Of a stretch of 64,000 nucleotides of DNA, positions 56,661 to 64,000 are shown in pieces. Below the pieces are notes generated by a model. The model saw only the letters and a program-made list of their open reading frames with translations, was not told the origin of the DNA and made no database searches. Every line of letters begins with the position of its first letter. Within the stretch, counting starts at the first letter, position 1. A program made the translations under genes and the position numbers. The stretch covers positions 434,001 to 498,000 of the forward strand of contig NZ_AP027291.1 in the NCBI RefSeq assembly GCF_030295745.1. The letters run 5' to 3'. Source of the DNA: Mycolicibacterium sp. TUM20985. GTDB lineage: Bacteria > Actinomycetota > Actinomycetes > Mycobacteriales > Mycobacteriaceae.

Positions 56661-57958
56661 CAAGTCGAGAGACGCTGGCCAGGGACCTCACCCTGGCGCG
56701 CGAACGCACCCTGCGGTTGGTCGAGATCGATGATGCCGAGCTGCTGCGCCAGTACGACCCCCTGATGAGCCCGCTGGTGTGGGATCTCGCCCACATCGGC
56801 TGGCAGGAGGAGATGTGGCTGCTGCGGGGTAATGATCCCCGCCGTCCTGGCCTGCTCGAAGCGGACGTCGAGAGCCTCTACGACGCGTTCAAGCATTCGC
56901 GGTCCAGTCGCGTCGAGCTGCCGTTGTTACCGCCCACCGACGCGCGGTCGTTCTGCGAGACGGTGCGCGCGAAATCGCTCGACGCGCTCGACGCCCTGCC
57001 CGCCGACGACGGCACCGGTGTCGATCCGGCCTTCGTCTTCGGCCTGGTGGTCAGCCACGAGAACCAGCACGACGAGACGATGCTGCAGGCACTGAGCCTG
57101 CGCACCGGCCCGCCCCTCCTGGGTCGCGGCGCACCGCTGCCACCCGGACGCCGAGACGTGGCGGGCACGTCGGTGCCGGTGCCGGGCGGCCCCTTCGTCC
57201 TCGGGGTGACGGCCGCCGAGGAGCCGATGTCACTCGACAACGAACGCGACGCACACGTGGTCGACGTGCCGGCCTTCCGAATTGGGCGCGTCCCCGTCAC
57301 CAACGGCGAGTGGCGCGTCTTCATCGACGACGGCGGCTATCGCGAACCACGTTGGTGGTCGACGGCTGGCTGGGCACACCGCGAGGAAGCCGGGTTGACG
57401 GCGCCGAAGTTCTGGGATGCCAACGCCACGCGAAACCGGTTCGGGTACGTCGAGGACATCCCCGCCGACGAGCCCGTCCAGCACGTGAGCTTCTTCGAGG
57501 CCGAGGCGTATGCCACGTGGGCGGGCGCCCGGTTGCCGACGGAGATCGAGTGGGAGAAGGCCTGTGCGTGGGATCCGCACGTGGGTGCGCGTCGTCGATT
57601 CCCCTGGGGGACGAGTGAACCCACCACGGCGCTGGTGAACATGGGCGGCGACGCGTTGCGGCCGGCACCCGTCGGGGCCTATCCGGCGGGTGCTTCGGCC
57701 TACGGTGCGGAGCACATGCTCGGCGACGTGTGGGAATGGACCACCTCGCCGCTACGACCTTGGCCGGGATTCACGCCAATGCTCTACGAGCAGTACTCGG
57801 AGCCCTTCTTCGAGGGCTCTGGGGCCGGCGACTACAAGGTGCTCCGCGGCGGTGCGTGGTCGGTCGCCCCCAGCATCATCCGGCCGAGCTTCCGCAACTG
57901 GGACCATCCGATCCGCCGACAGATCTTCTCCGGCGTGCGACTGGCGTGGGACGCGTGA
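56657..57958 (+). CDS. egtB: Hercynine sulfoxide synthase EgtB (non-heme iron, FGE-like)
   Basis: A 433-aa protein. The N-terminal DinB-like half has the iron-binding HX3HXE (HENQHDE) plus an early His ([12 protein letters not shown]). The C-terminal half is the formylglycine-generating-enzyme-like fold ('[19 protein letters not shown]', '[16 protein letters not shown]', '[21 protein letters not shown]'). It joins gamma-glutamylcysteine to hercynine with oxygen. The GTG at 56657 overlaps the egtA stop; an earlier frame extension within egtA is a shadow. Confidence 0.95.
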   Translation: MTSRETLARDLTLARERTLRLVEIDDAELLRQYDPLMSPLVWDLAHIGWQEEMWLLRGNDPRRPGLLEADVESLYDAFKHSRSSRVELPLLPPTDARSFCETVRAKSLDALDALPADDGTGVDPAFVFGLVVSHENQHDETMLQALSLRTGPPLLGRGAPLPPGRRDVAGTSVPVPGGPFVLGVTAAEEPMSLDNERDAHVVDVPAFRIGRVPVTNGEWRVFIDDGGYREPRWWSTAGWAHREEAGLTAPKFWDANATRNRFGYVEDIPADEPVQHVSFFEAEAYATWAGARLPTEIEWEKACAWDPHVGARRRFPWGTSEPTTALVNMGGDALRPAPVGAYPAGASAYGAEHMLGDVWEWTTSPLRPWPGFTPMLYEQYSEPFFEGSGAGDYKVLRGGAWSVAPSIIRPSFRNWDHPIRRQIFSGVRLAWDA

Positions 57959-57991
57959 TGAGCGCTCGCGCGAAGAACAGAGGGCACTGAG

Positions 57992-58723
57992 GTGTGCCGT
58001 CATCTCGCTTGGCTTGGCGAACCCACGTCGGTCTCGTCCCTGGTCTTGGACCAGCCGTATGGGCTTGTCGTGCAATCATATTCGCCCCGTCGGCAGAAGA
58101 ACGGGCTGGTGAACGCCGACGGGTGGGGAGTCGGTTTCTTCGATCCCGGGGGGCAGGAGCGCAGCGACTCGGGGGGAGGCACCGGGTCGACGCCGCGGCG
58201 CTGGCGTAGCGCGGCGCCGATGTGGGGTGACGCGTCCTTCGCCTCGGTGGCGCCCGCACTCAGGAGCGGGTGCGTGGTGGCGGCGGTGCGGTCGGCGTCG
58301 GTGGGCATGCCGGTCGAGCCGTCGGCCGTCGCCCCGTTCACCGACGGCCGCTGGTTGCTCTCGCACAACGGCATCGTGGATCGGTCGGTGCTGCCGCCGT
58401 CGTCGCGCGCGGAATCCGTCGTCGACAGTGCGGTGTTGGCGGCGCTCATCTTCGACCGCGGGCTGGACGCGCTGGGTGACACCGTGGTCGAGGTCGGCGA
58501 GGCAGACCCCAACGCGCGGCTGAACATCTTGGCGGGCAACGGGTCTCGATTGATTGCCACCACATGGGGGGATACCCTGTCGATCCTGCGCAGGGATGAC
58601 GGTGTCGTGCTTGCCAGCGAGCCCTACGATGACGACCCCCGCTGGCAGGACGTGCCCGACCGTCATCTGGTCGATGTCACCGGCGCGCAGGTTGAGTTGA
58701 TTCCACTGAAAGGTTCGTCATGA
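57992..58723 (+). CDS. egtC: Gamma-glutamyl hercynylcysteine sulfoxide amidohydrolase
   Basis: A 243-aa class II amidotransferase-fold hydrolase. The catalytic N-terminal Cys follows the start ([11 protein letters not shown]). '[13 protein letters not shown]', '[18 protein letters not shown]' and '[10 protein letters not shown]' are the other family motifs. It removes the glutamyl group from the EgtB product. The GTG at 57992 is 33 nt after egtB. Its stop overlaps the egtD ATG (ATGA). Confidence 0.94.
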   Translation: MCRHLAWLGEPTSVSSLVLDQPYGLVVQSYSPRRQKNGLVNADGWGVGFFDPGGQERSDSGGGTGSTPRRWRSAAPMWGDASFASVAPALRSGCVVAAVRSASVGMPVEPSAVAPFTDGRWLLSHNGIVDRSVLPPSSRAESVVDSAVLAALIFDRGLDALGDTVVEVGEADPNARLNILAGNGSRLIATTWGDTLSILRRDDGVVLASEPYDDDPRWQDVPDRHLVDVTGAQVELIPLKGSS

Positions 58724-59685
58724 CGGTCTCCATCGCCAATCACCTCGATGCCGACGCCGCGCCCCGGGCGCTGCGACGGGACGTTCGGGAGGGGCTCGGC
58801 GCTACGCCGAAGTCATTGCCGCCCAAATGGTTCTACGATTCCGTGGGTAGCGACCTGTTCGACCAGATCACGCGGTTGCCGGAGTACTACCCCACGCGGG
58901 CGGAGGCCGAGATCCTTCGCGTCAACGCCGTGGACATCGCCGCAGCATCGGGGGCGGACACCCTGGTGGAACTCGGCAGTGGCACCTCGGAGAAGACCCG
59001 CATCCTGCTCGACGCGCTGCACGGGGCCGGAACGTTGCGACGGTTCATCCCCTTCGACGTCGACGCCTCGATCCTCGAGTCGGCCGGTGAGGCGATCGCC
59101 AACGAGTACCCCGGTATCGAGATCGACGCCGTCTGTGGGGATTTCGAGGAACACCTCGGCAAGATCCCGCTGGTCGGCCGACGCCTGGTCGTGTTCCTCG
59201 GCTCGACGATCGGCAACCTCACCACCGGTCCCCGCGCGGCGTTCCTCGGCGCACTGGCGGATAGCTTGCAACCCGGTGATGCGCTGCTGCTCGGCACCGA
59301 CCTCGTGAAGGACGTCGATCGGTTGGTTCGTGCCTACGACGACGCCGCCGGGGTCACTGCGAAGTTCAACAAGAACGTGCTCGCGGTGGTGAACCGCGAA
59401 CTCGCCGCGGACTTCGACCTCGAGGCGTTCGACCACGTGGCCCGGTGGAATCCCGGTGAGCAGCGCATCGAGATGTGGCTGCGCGCAAGCAGTGCGCAGC
59501 AGGTACGGATTGGCGACCTCGACCTGACCGTGGACTTCGCCGCAGGCGAGGAGATGCTCACCGAGGTGTCCTGCAAGTTCCGGCCCGAGGAAGTCGCCGA
59601 CGAGTTGGCGGCGGTGGGCCTGCGCCGGACCGCCTTCTGGACCGACGGCGCCGGCGACTTCGGACTGTCGCTCGCGGTCAAGTGA
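58720..59685 (+). CDS. egtD: L-histidine N-alpha-methyltransferase
   Basis: A 321-aa SAM-dependent enzyme that trimethylates histidine to hercynine. It has '[30 protein letters not shown]', the SAM motif [19 protein letters not shown] and '[20 protein letters not shown]'. The start and end overlap both neighbours by 4 nt. Its methyl donor demand links the operon to one-carbon metabolism. Confidence 0.95.
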   Translation: MTVSIANHLDADAAPRALRRDVREGLGATPKSLPPKWFYDSVGSDLFDQITRLPEYYPTRAEAEILRVNAVDIAAASGADTLVELGSGTSEKTRILLDALHGAGTLRRFIPFDVDASILESAGEAIANEYPGIEIDAVCGDFEEHLGKIPLVGRRLVVFLGSTIGNLTTGPRAAFLGALADSLQPGDALLLGTDLVKDVDRLVRAYDDAAGVTAKFNKNVLAVVNRELAADFDLEAFDHVARWNPGEQRIEMWLRASSAQQVRIGDLDLTVDFAAGEEMLTEVSCKFRPEEVADELAAVGLRRTAFWTDGAGDFGLSLAVK

Positions 59686-60761
59686 CCCTCGCCGACGAGT
59701 GGCGGTCGGCACGCACGCCCGTAGCGGGCGTGCACCTGGATAGCGCAGCCTGCTCGCGGCAGTCGTTCGCGGTCATCGACGCCACCTCCGCGCACGCCAG
59801 GCACGAGGCCGAGGTCGGCGGGTACCCGGCCGCCGAAGCCGCCGCCCCCGTGCTGGCTGCGGGCCGGGCCGCAGTCGCAGCCCTTACCGGTTTCACCGCC
59901 GACGACGTCATCTTCACCACCGGCGCCAGCCACGCGCTCGACCTGCTGCTCGGCGACTGGCAAGGCGCCAGGCGGCTGGCCTGTCTGCCAGGTGAGTACG
60001 GCCCCAACCTCGCCGCCATGGCCCGCCACGGATTCGAGGTCGTACCGCTCCCCGTCGATGGCGCCGGCCGGCTCGACCCCGACGCCGCCGTCCGCGCGCT
60101 GGCGGCCGACCCTCCGCCGTTGGTGCACCTCACCGCGCTCGGCAGCCACCGGGGCACCGTCCAGCCGGTCTCGGCGATCGCCGAGACGTGCCACGACCAC
60201 GGGATCGCCGTGATCGTCGACGCCGCGCAGGCGCTCACGCACGTCGACTGTGCCACCTTCGGCGCGGACGCGGTGTACTCGTCGTCGCGCAAGTGGACGG
60301 CGGGGCCCCGCGGCCTCGGCGTGCTCGCTGCGCGACCCGGAATGCTGAGCGCCGAGACGCTCGCCCGGATGGCGCATGCCGAGGTGAATGTCGGTGCACA
60401 GGTGGGTCTTTCGGTCGCGCTCGGCGAGCACCTCGCGGCGGGTCCGGAGCGCGTCAGGGCCAGGCTCCGCGAGGTCGGCACACAGGTACGCGCCGCGCTC
60501 GCCGAGGTACCGGGCTGGCGGGTGGTCGAGAACGCCGACGAGCCGAGCGCCATCACCACCCTGACCCCTCCGGACGGCGTCGACCCCCGGGAGGTCCGAG
60601 CCCGCCTGATCGCCGAGCACCGCATCGTCACCACCGCCGTGGGCGTCGAACGCGCGCCCGGCGAGATGGTCACGCCTGCGCTGCGCGTGTCACCGCACGT
60701 CGACCTCACGGCCGAGGAGCTCGAGACGATGGCCGCGGCCATGAGTGCCGTGACCGGCTGA
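59682..60761 (+). CDS. egtE: Hercynylcysteine sulfoxide C-S lyase EgtE
   Basis: A 359-aa fold-type I PLP enzyme related to NifS/IscS. The Schiff-base Lys is in [14 protein letters not shown], and the pyridine-contacting Asp in [13 protein letters not shown]. It cleaves the C-S bond of hercynylcysteine sulfoxide to give ergothioneine. It has no NifS-type conserved Cys loop. The GTG at 59682 overlaps the egtD stop. It is the last gene of the operon; the next gene converges on it. Confidence 0.93.
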   Translation: MTLADEWRSARTPVAGVHLDSAACSRQSFAVIDATSAHARHEAEVGGYPAAEAAAPVLAAGRAAVAALTGFTADDVIFTTGASHALDLLLGDWQGARRLACLPGEYGPNLAAMARHGFEVVPLPVDGAGRLDPDAAVRALAADPPPLVHLTALGSHRGTVQPVSAIAETCHDHGIAVIVDAAQALTHVDCATFGADAVYSSSRKWTAGPRGLGVLAARPGMLSAETLARMAHAEVNVGAQVGLSVALGEHLAAGPERVRARLREVGTQVRAALAEVPGWRVVENADEPSAITTLTPPDGVDPREVRARLIAEHRIVTTAVGVERAPGEMVTPALRVSPHVDLTAEELETMAAAMSAVTG

Positions 60762-60764
60762 TTC

Positions 60765-61352
60765 TCAGCGGCGCTGCAGGGCGTCGAGCGCGACGGCCAT
60801 GGCCACGCCCACTCGCCAGTCCAGCTGGCGGCCGTCGGAGAGGACCGGAATGGTGATCTCGTAGACGTCGCGCAGCGTTGGTTGGCGCTCGGAGGTCAGC
60901 ACCACCTGCCCGTCACCGGTGACGAAGTCGAAGTGGTAGCGCAGTGGGTCGACCGCGCCGCTGCTGTCGAGGAACCGCCTGGCAAGGGCGACACCGGGGC
61001 TGCGTTCCTCACCGACGGCCGTCAGCCCTTCGCGGGTCGAGAGGTTCCAGGTGGAGCGTAGGAGCGACCTCGCGTAGTCCTTCCGGAATTCTCCGAGCGG
61101 TTGATCATCGGCGTCGGTGATGTCGTAGGCGCCGCCGTGTTGAAGTCCTCGGCGGGCAACGAAGCCGAAGAGCGGGTCGGTGCGCGTCTCGTCGGAGTAG
61201 AACGTGACGTGCTTCCTGACCGCCATGCGTTTCTGCTGGGCGTGTGCGAGCACCGATCCTTCGACACCGTCGATGGAGCGGCCGATCAAGGTATAGCGAT
61301 TCACGAATAGCGCAACCTGCTGACGAAGGGTGAACCGCAGAACATCCGCCAT
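60765..61352 (-). CDS. LURP-one-related/tubby-like protein of unknown function
   Basis: A 195-aa protein with a beta-rich pattern like LURP-one-related/scramblase-fold proteins: FVNRYTLIGRSIDGVEG, 'LFGFVARRGLQHGGAYDITDADDQPLGEFRKDYARSLLRSTW' and 'VYEITIPVLSDGRQLDWRVGVAMAVALDALQ'. Such domains bind lipids or act as membrane-associated adaptors; no activity is known in mycobacteria. The ATG at 61352 was preferred to 61430, because the conserved part begins with ADVLRFTLRQQ. It converges on egtE. Confidence 0.78.
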   Translation of the reverse strand: MADVLRFTLRQQVALFVNRYTLIGRSIDGVEGSVLAHAQQKRMAVRKHVTFYSDETRTDPLFGFVARRGLQHGGAYDITDADDQPLGEFRKDYARSLLRSTWNLSTREGLTAVGEERSPGVALARRFLDSSGAVDPLRYHFDFVTGDGQVVLTSERQPTLRDVYEITIPVLSDGRQLDWRVGVAMAVALDALQRR

Positions 61353-61524
61353 GCGTGGCAATTCTGCCAGGCCTGCCCGAACGGGTAGGTAGACCCTGTC
61401 CGGTCGTCCCGACTCGTGCTGCCCGAGCATTCGGACTCGTGGTCAACCTGTTCCGGCCGCCGTCGTCGCATGCCTACCTTGGTGCCCGACACACTGCGAG
61501 TCGGACCCAGGAGAGGATCCCGTC

Positions 61525-62817
61525 ATGAAGGTCGAAGACCTACTCAAGCCGTTTCCCATCAAGGAATTTCACCCCTTCCCCCGCGCCATGATGGGTCCCG
61601 GTGCCCACGAGATGGTCGGGCCCGAAGCCCTCAAGATGGGATTCAAGAGGACCCTGCTGATGTCCTCGGGTCTGCGCGGCACCGACATCGTCCACAACAT
61701 GGCCGAATCCCTGAAGTGGCATGGCCTCGAGGTCGTGGTGTACGACCAGGTCGAGTCCAATCCCAAGGACTACAACGTGATGGACTCGGTGAAGCTGTAC
61801 CAGGAGAACGAGTGCGACAGCTTCGTCTCCATCGGGGGCGGCTCCACCCACGACGCCTGCAAGGGTGCGCGCATCTCGGTGGCTCACGACGGTCGCAACG
61901 TCAACGACTTCGAGGGCTTCAACATGTCCGAGAACCCGAAGAACCCACCGCACATTGCCATCTCGACTACTGCGGGCACCGGTTCCGAGACGTCCTGGGC
62001 CTACGTCATCACCGACACCACCACCGATCCCGACAACCCGCACAAGTACGTCGCCTTCGACGACGCGTCGGTGGCGACGCTGGCCATCGACGACCCGGTG
62101 CTGTACTTCTCCTGCCCGGTCGACTACACCGCGCAGTGCGGTTTCGACGTGCTGGCCCACGCCTCGGAGCCCTACGTCTCGCGGCTGAACTTCGAGCCGT
62201 CGCTGGGCAACGCCATCCGGGCGATCAAGCTGACTGCCGAGAACCTTCGCGAGGCCACGTGGAACGGCCAGGATCTCAAGGGCCGCGAAGGAATGATGTA
62301 CGCGCAGTACATCGCGGCACAGGCGTTCAACTCCGGTGGCCTCGGCATCATCCACTCCATCTCGCACGCGATCAGCGCGTTCTATGACACCCACCACGGG
62401 CTGAACAACGCGATCGCGCTTCCTCGGGTGTGGGCGTTCAACATGTCGGCGGCGTACAAGCGGTTCGCCGACATCGCCGAGGCGATGGGCGTGGACACCT
62501 ACGGCATGACCGACGTGCAGGCCGCCGACGCCGCGCTGGCCGCCGCGATCCGGCTGCTGCGCGACGTCAACATCATCGAGAAGTTCACCGACGTCAAACA
62601 GGACAGCTATTCGAAGAACCGCCTCGGCCAGGGACCCACCAAGTTCTACGAGAACGCGCCGGTGATCAAGGGCGACAAGGCTGACGTCGACCGCATCACC
62701 AACCACGTCCTCGGTGACGCGTGCACCCCCGGCAATGCCAAGGAGTGCACCTTCGATCTCGTCCGACCGGTCGTCGAGCACTGCATGAATGGCGACCTCG
62801 ACGACCTCCTTCCGTGA
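61525..62817 (+). CDS. mdo: NDMA-dependent (nicotinoprotein) methanol dehydrogenase
   Basis: A 430-aa group III (iron-type) alcohol dehydrogenase. The NAD(P)-binding GGGSTHDACKG and 'STTAGTGSETS' precede metal-ligand regions CGFDVLAHASEPYVS and 'HSISHAISAFYDTHHGLNNAI'. It is closest to the N,N-dimethyl-4-nitrosoaniline-dependent methanol oxidoreductases of actinomycetes, decameric enzymes with tightly held NADP and Mg/Zn that make formaldehyde from methanol. GGAGAGGA precedes the ATG. The AAA+ gene overlaps its stop. Confidence 0.93.
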   Translation: MKVEDLLKPFPIKEFHPFPRAMMGPGAHEMVGPEALKMGFKRTLLMSSGLRGTDIVHNMAESLKWHGLEVVVYDQVESNPKDYNVMDSVKLYQENECDSFVSIGGGSTHDACKGARISVAHDGRNVNDFEGFNMSENPKNPPHIAISTTAGTGSETSWAYVITDTTTDPDNPHKYVAFDDASVATLAIDDPVLYFSCPVDYTAQCGFDVLAHASEPYVSRLNFEPSLGNAIRAIKLTAENLREATWNGQDLKGREGMMYAQYIAAQAFNSGGLGIIHSISHAISAFYDTHHGLNNAIALPRVWAFNMSAAYKRFADIAEAMGVDTYGMTDVQAADAALAAAIRLLRDVNIIEKFTDVKQDSYSKNRLGQGPTKFYENAPVIKGDKADVDRITNHVLGDACTPGNAKECTFDLVRPVVEHCMNGDLDDLLP

Positions 62818-63941
62818 TGCTGGACTCCGTCGAGAGTGTGCGAGAGGCGCTCGCCGGCGAAGGGTACATCGCCGACGAGCACCTCGCGATGACGGTCTTC
62901 CTGCAGACTCGACTCGACAAGCCGTTGCTGATCGAGGGGCCCGCGGGGGTGGGCAAGACCGAGTTGGCCAAGGCGCTGGCGGCCGCCACCGGCCGTCGGC
63001 TCCTCCGATTGCAGTGCTACGAGGGTCAGGACGAAACCAAGGCGCTCTACGAGTGGGATTACGGCAAGCAGTTGTTGTACACCCAGATACTGCGGGAGAA
63101 GATCGGCCAGATCGTGGCCGACGCCGTCGATCTCGATGAAGCCGTCGACCGGATCGGCAAGCAGGAGAGCGTCTTCTTCTCCGATCGGTTCCTCGCGCCG
63201 CGACCCCTGTTGGAGGCCGTGCGTTCCGAGGAACCCGTGGTGCTGCTGATCGACGAGATCGACCGCGCGGACGAATCCTTGGAAGCGGTGTTACTGGAAC
63301 TGCTTGGTGAATACCAGGTTTCGGTTCCCGAGATCGGGACGTTCACGGCCAAACACGCGCCGTACGTGATTCTGACGTCGAACAACACCCGTGATCTGGC
63401 CGCCGCGCTGAAGCGCCGCTGCCTGCATCTGTTCCTCGACTACCCCTCCTCGGAACGCGAACTGGAGATCGTGCGGTCCAAGGACACCGGGCTCACCGAG
63501 GCCGTAGCCGCTCACCTCGTCGACGTGGTGCGCGGCTTGCGTGAACTCGATCTGCGAAAGGCGCCGAGCATCTCGGAGACCATTGACTGGGCGCGCACCC
63601 TCGCCGTGCTGGGCATCACCGAGTTGTCCTCGAAGGTGTTGTCCGACACCGTGTCCGTCGTCGTCAAGTACGACAAGGACGTGCGCAAGGCGCTCGATGC
63701 ACTACCGCGTCTGGTCGATCCCAACGCGAAGATTCCCGCCGCACTGCATGATGCCCACGCCCACGGCCACGACCACGACCACGGTGCGCATGGACACTCC
63801 CACGATGTGCCGAAGGACACCGAACCCGAACCCGACGGCAAGGCCGTGCGTCAGGCGAAGGACAAGCCAGGCCGATTCACCAACGGCTACTACGGAACCC
63901 CCAGCAGCACCGCCACGCTGGGCCGGCGCAAGCCCTTCTAG
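62817..63941 (+). CDS. MoxR-family AAA+ ATPase with His-rich C terminus
   Basis: A 374-aa AAA+ ATPase. Walker A is EGPAGVGKTELAKAL (about residue 45), Walker B is VVLLIDEIDRAD, and sensor 1 is VILTSNNTRDL. It is of the MoxR/CoxD type, which works with a VWA protein to insert metals or mature metalloenzymes. Near residues 312-333 there are ten His in about 20 residues (HDAHAHGHDHDHGAHGHSHD), a likely Zn/Ni/Mg-binding store, followed by an acidic and basic tail. The ATG shares its A with the TGA of mdo (TGATG). The VWA gene probably follows. Confidence 0.9.
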   Translation: MLDSVESVREALAGEGYIADEHLAMTVFLQTRLDKPLLIEGPAGVGKTELAKALAAATGRRLLRLQCYEGQDETKALYEWDYGKQLLYTQILREKIGQIVADAVDLDEAVDRIGKQESVFFSDRFLAPRPLLEAVRSEEPVVLLIDEIDRADESLEAVLLELLGEYQVSVPEIGTFTAKHAPYVILTSNNTRDLAAALKRRCLHLFLDYPSSERELEIVRSKDTGLTEAVAAHLVDVVRGLRELDLRKAPSISETIDWARTLAVLGITELSSKVLSDTVSVVVKYDKDVRKALDALPRLVDPNAKIPAALHDAHAHGHDHDHGAHGHSHDVPKDTEPEPDGKAVRQAKDKPGRFTNGYYGTPSSTATLGRRKPF

Positions 63942-63950
63942 GCGTCGAAC

Positions 63951-64000
63951 ATGGACGCGACCCTGCATCGTTTCGTGCGCCTCCTGCGTCTCGCGGGGCT
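63951..64000 (+). CDS. Start of the next gene, probably the VWA (CoxE-like) partner (truncated by window)
   Basis: Only 16 codons are visible (MDATLHRFVRLLRLAG). The basic amphipathic start, the 9-nt gap after the AAA+ stop and the usual moxR-VWA gene order suggest a VWA-containing CoxE-like protein. The identification rests on context. Confidence 0.5.
   Translation, partial: MDATLHRFVRLLRLAG

Noticed and set aside
63750..63812. CAC/GAC-rich repeat as a DNA repeat
   Set aside because: It encodes the His-rich tail in frame and is explained by protein composition.

Overview
The window is chromosomal DNA of a fast-growing mycobacterium (Mycobacterium/Mycolicibacterium type). It is GC-rich, many genes start with GTG or TTG, and many neighbours overlap by 1-4 nt. 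From about 11 kb to the end the order of housekeeping genes follows the M. tuberculosis Rv3731 to Rv3698 region: ligC, prim-polC, lucA, tRNA-Ser, ffs, aspB, dnaX, the tms pair, ami1, ybaB-recR, gatD-murT, dnaQ, leuA, lysC-asd and egtABCDE. Accessory blocks interrupt this order. Family assignments come from reading the proteins; no database search was run.

Layout. 1-9.5 kb: a catabolic locus. A leftward operon (class III PLP enzyme, APH-type kinase, SDR, GntR regulator) diverges from a rightward one (APC permease, fused large-medium B12 diol dehydratase, small subunit, reactivase). 9.6-14.3 kb: an HNH endonuclease of the DUF222/13E12 family with a LexA box at its start, two divergent LigC-type ligases and Prim-PolC. 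14.4-18 kb: small secreted, membrane and protease genes, a LucA homologue, tRNA-Ser(GGA) and the 4.5S SRP RNA. 18-31 kb: aspartate aminotransferase, dnaX, tmsAB (10-methyl branched fatty acids), ami1, ybaB-recR, a DUF559-type gene bracketed by two copies of a 59-nt palindromic repeat, gatD-murT and a DnaQ-like exonuclease. 31-33.5 kb: leuA with a leaderless, leucine-coding leader peptide and attenuator.

33.6-37.1 kb holds the most unusual block: a DNA/RNA non-specific nuclease followed by a type I metacaspase, facing a membrane-anchored CHAT caspase-like protease. This is a candidate conflict or cell-death module. 37.1-44.8 kb is a nitrogen cluster read leftward: amt, a glutamine synthetase-like ligase, mgsABC, an FAD amine oxidoreductase and an XRE-cupin regulator. 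A GlnR-like dyad precedes amt and a large palindrome precedes the oxidoreductase.

45-55 kb: nitroreductase, aspartokinase (with an internal beta-subunit start) and asd, a DUF4185 secreted protein, a PAS-PAS-GGDEF protein, catalase, a lipoprotein, Ohr and a secreted protein. 55.4-60.8 kb: the complete ergothioneine operon egtABCDE. 61.5-64 kb: NDMA-dependent methanol dehydrogenase, a MoxR AAA+ protein with a very His-rich tail, and the first codons of what is probably its VWA partner. No stretch over 300 bases lacks a feature. No prophage, IS element, CRISPR array or rRNA was seen.
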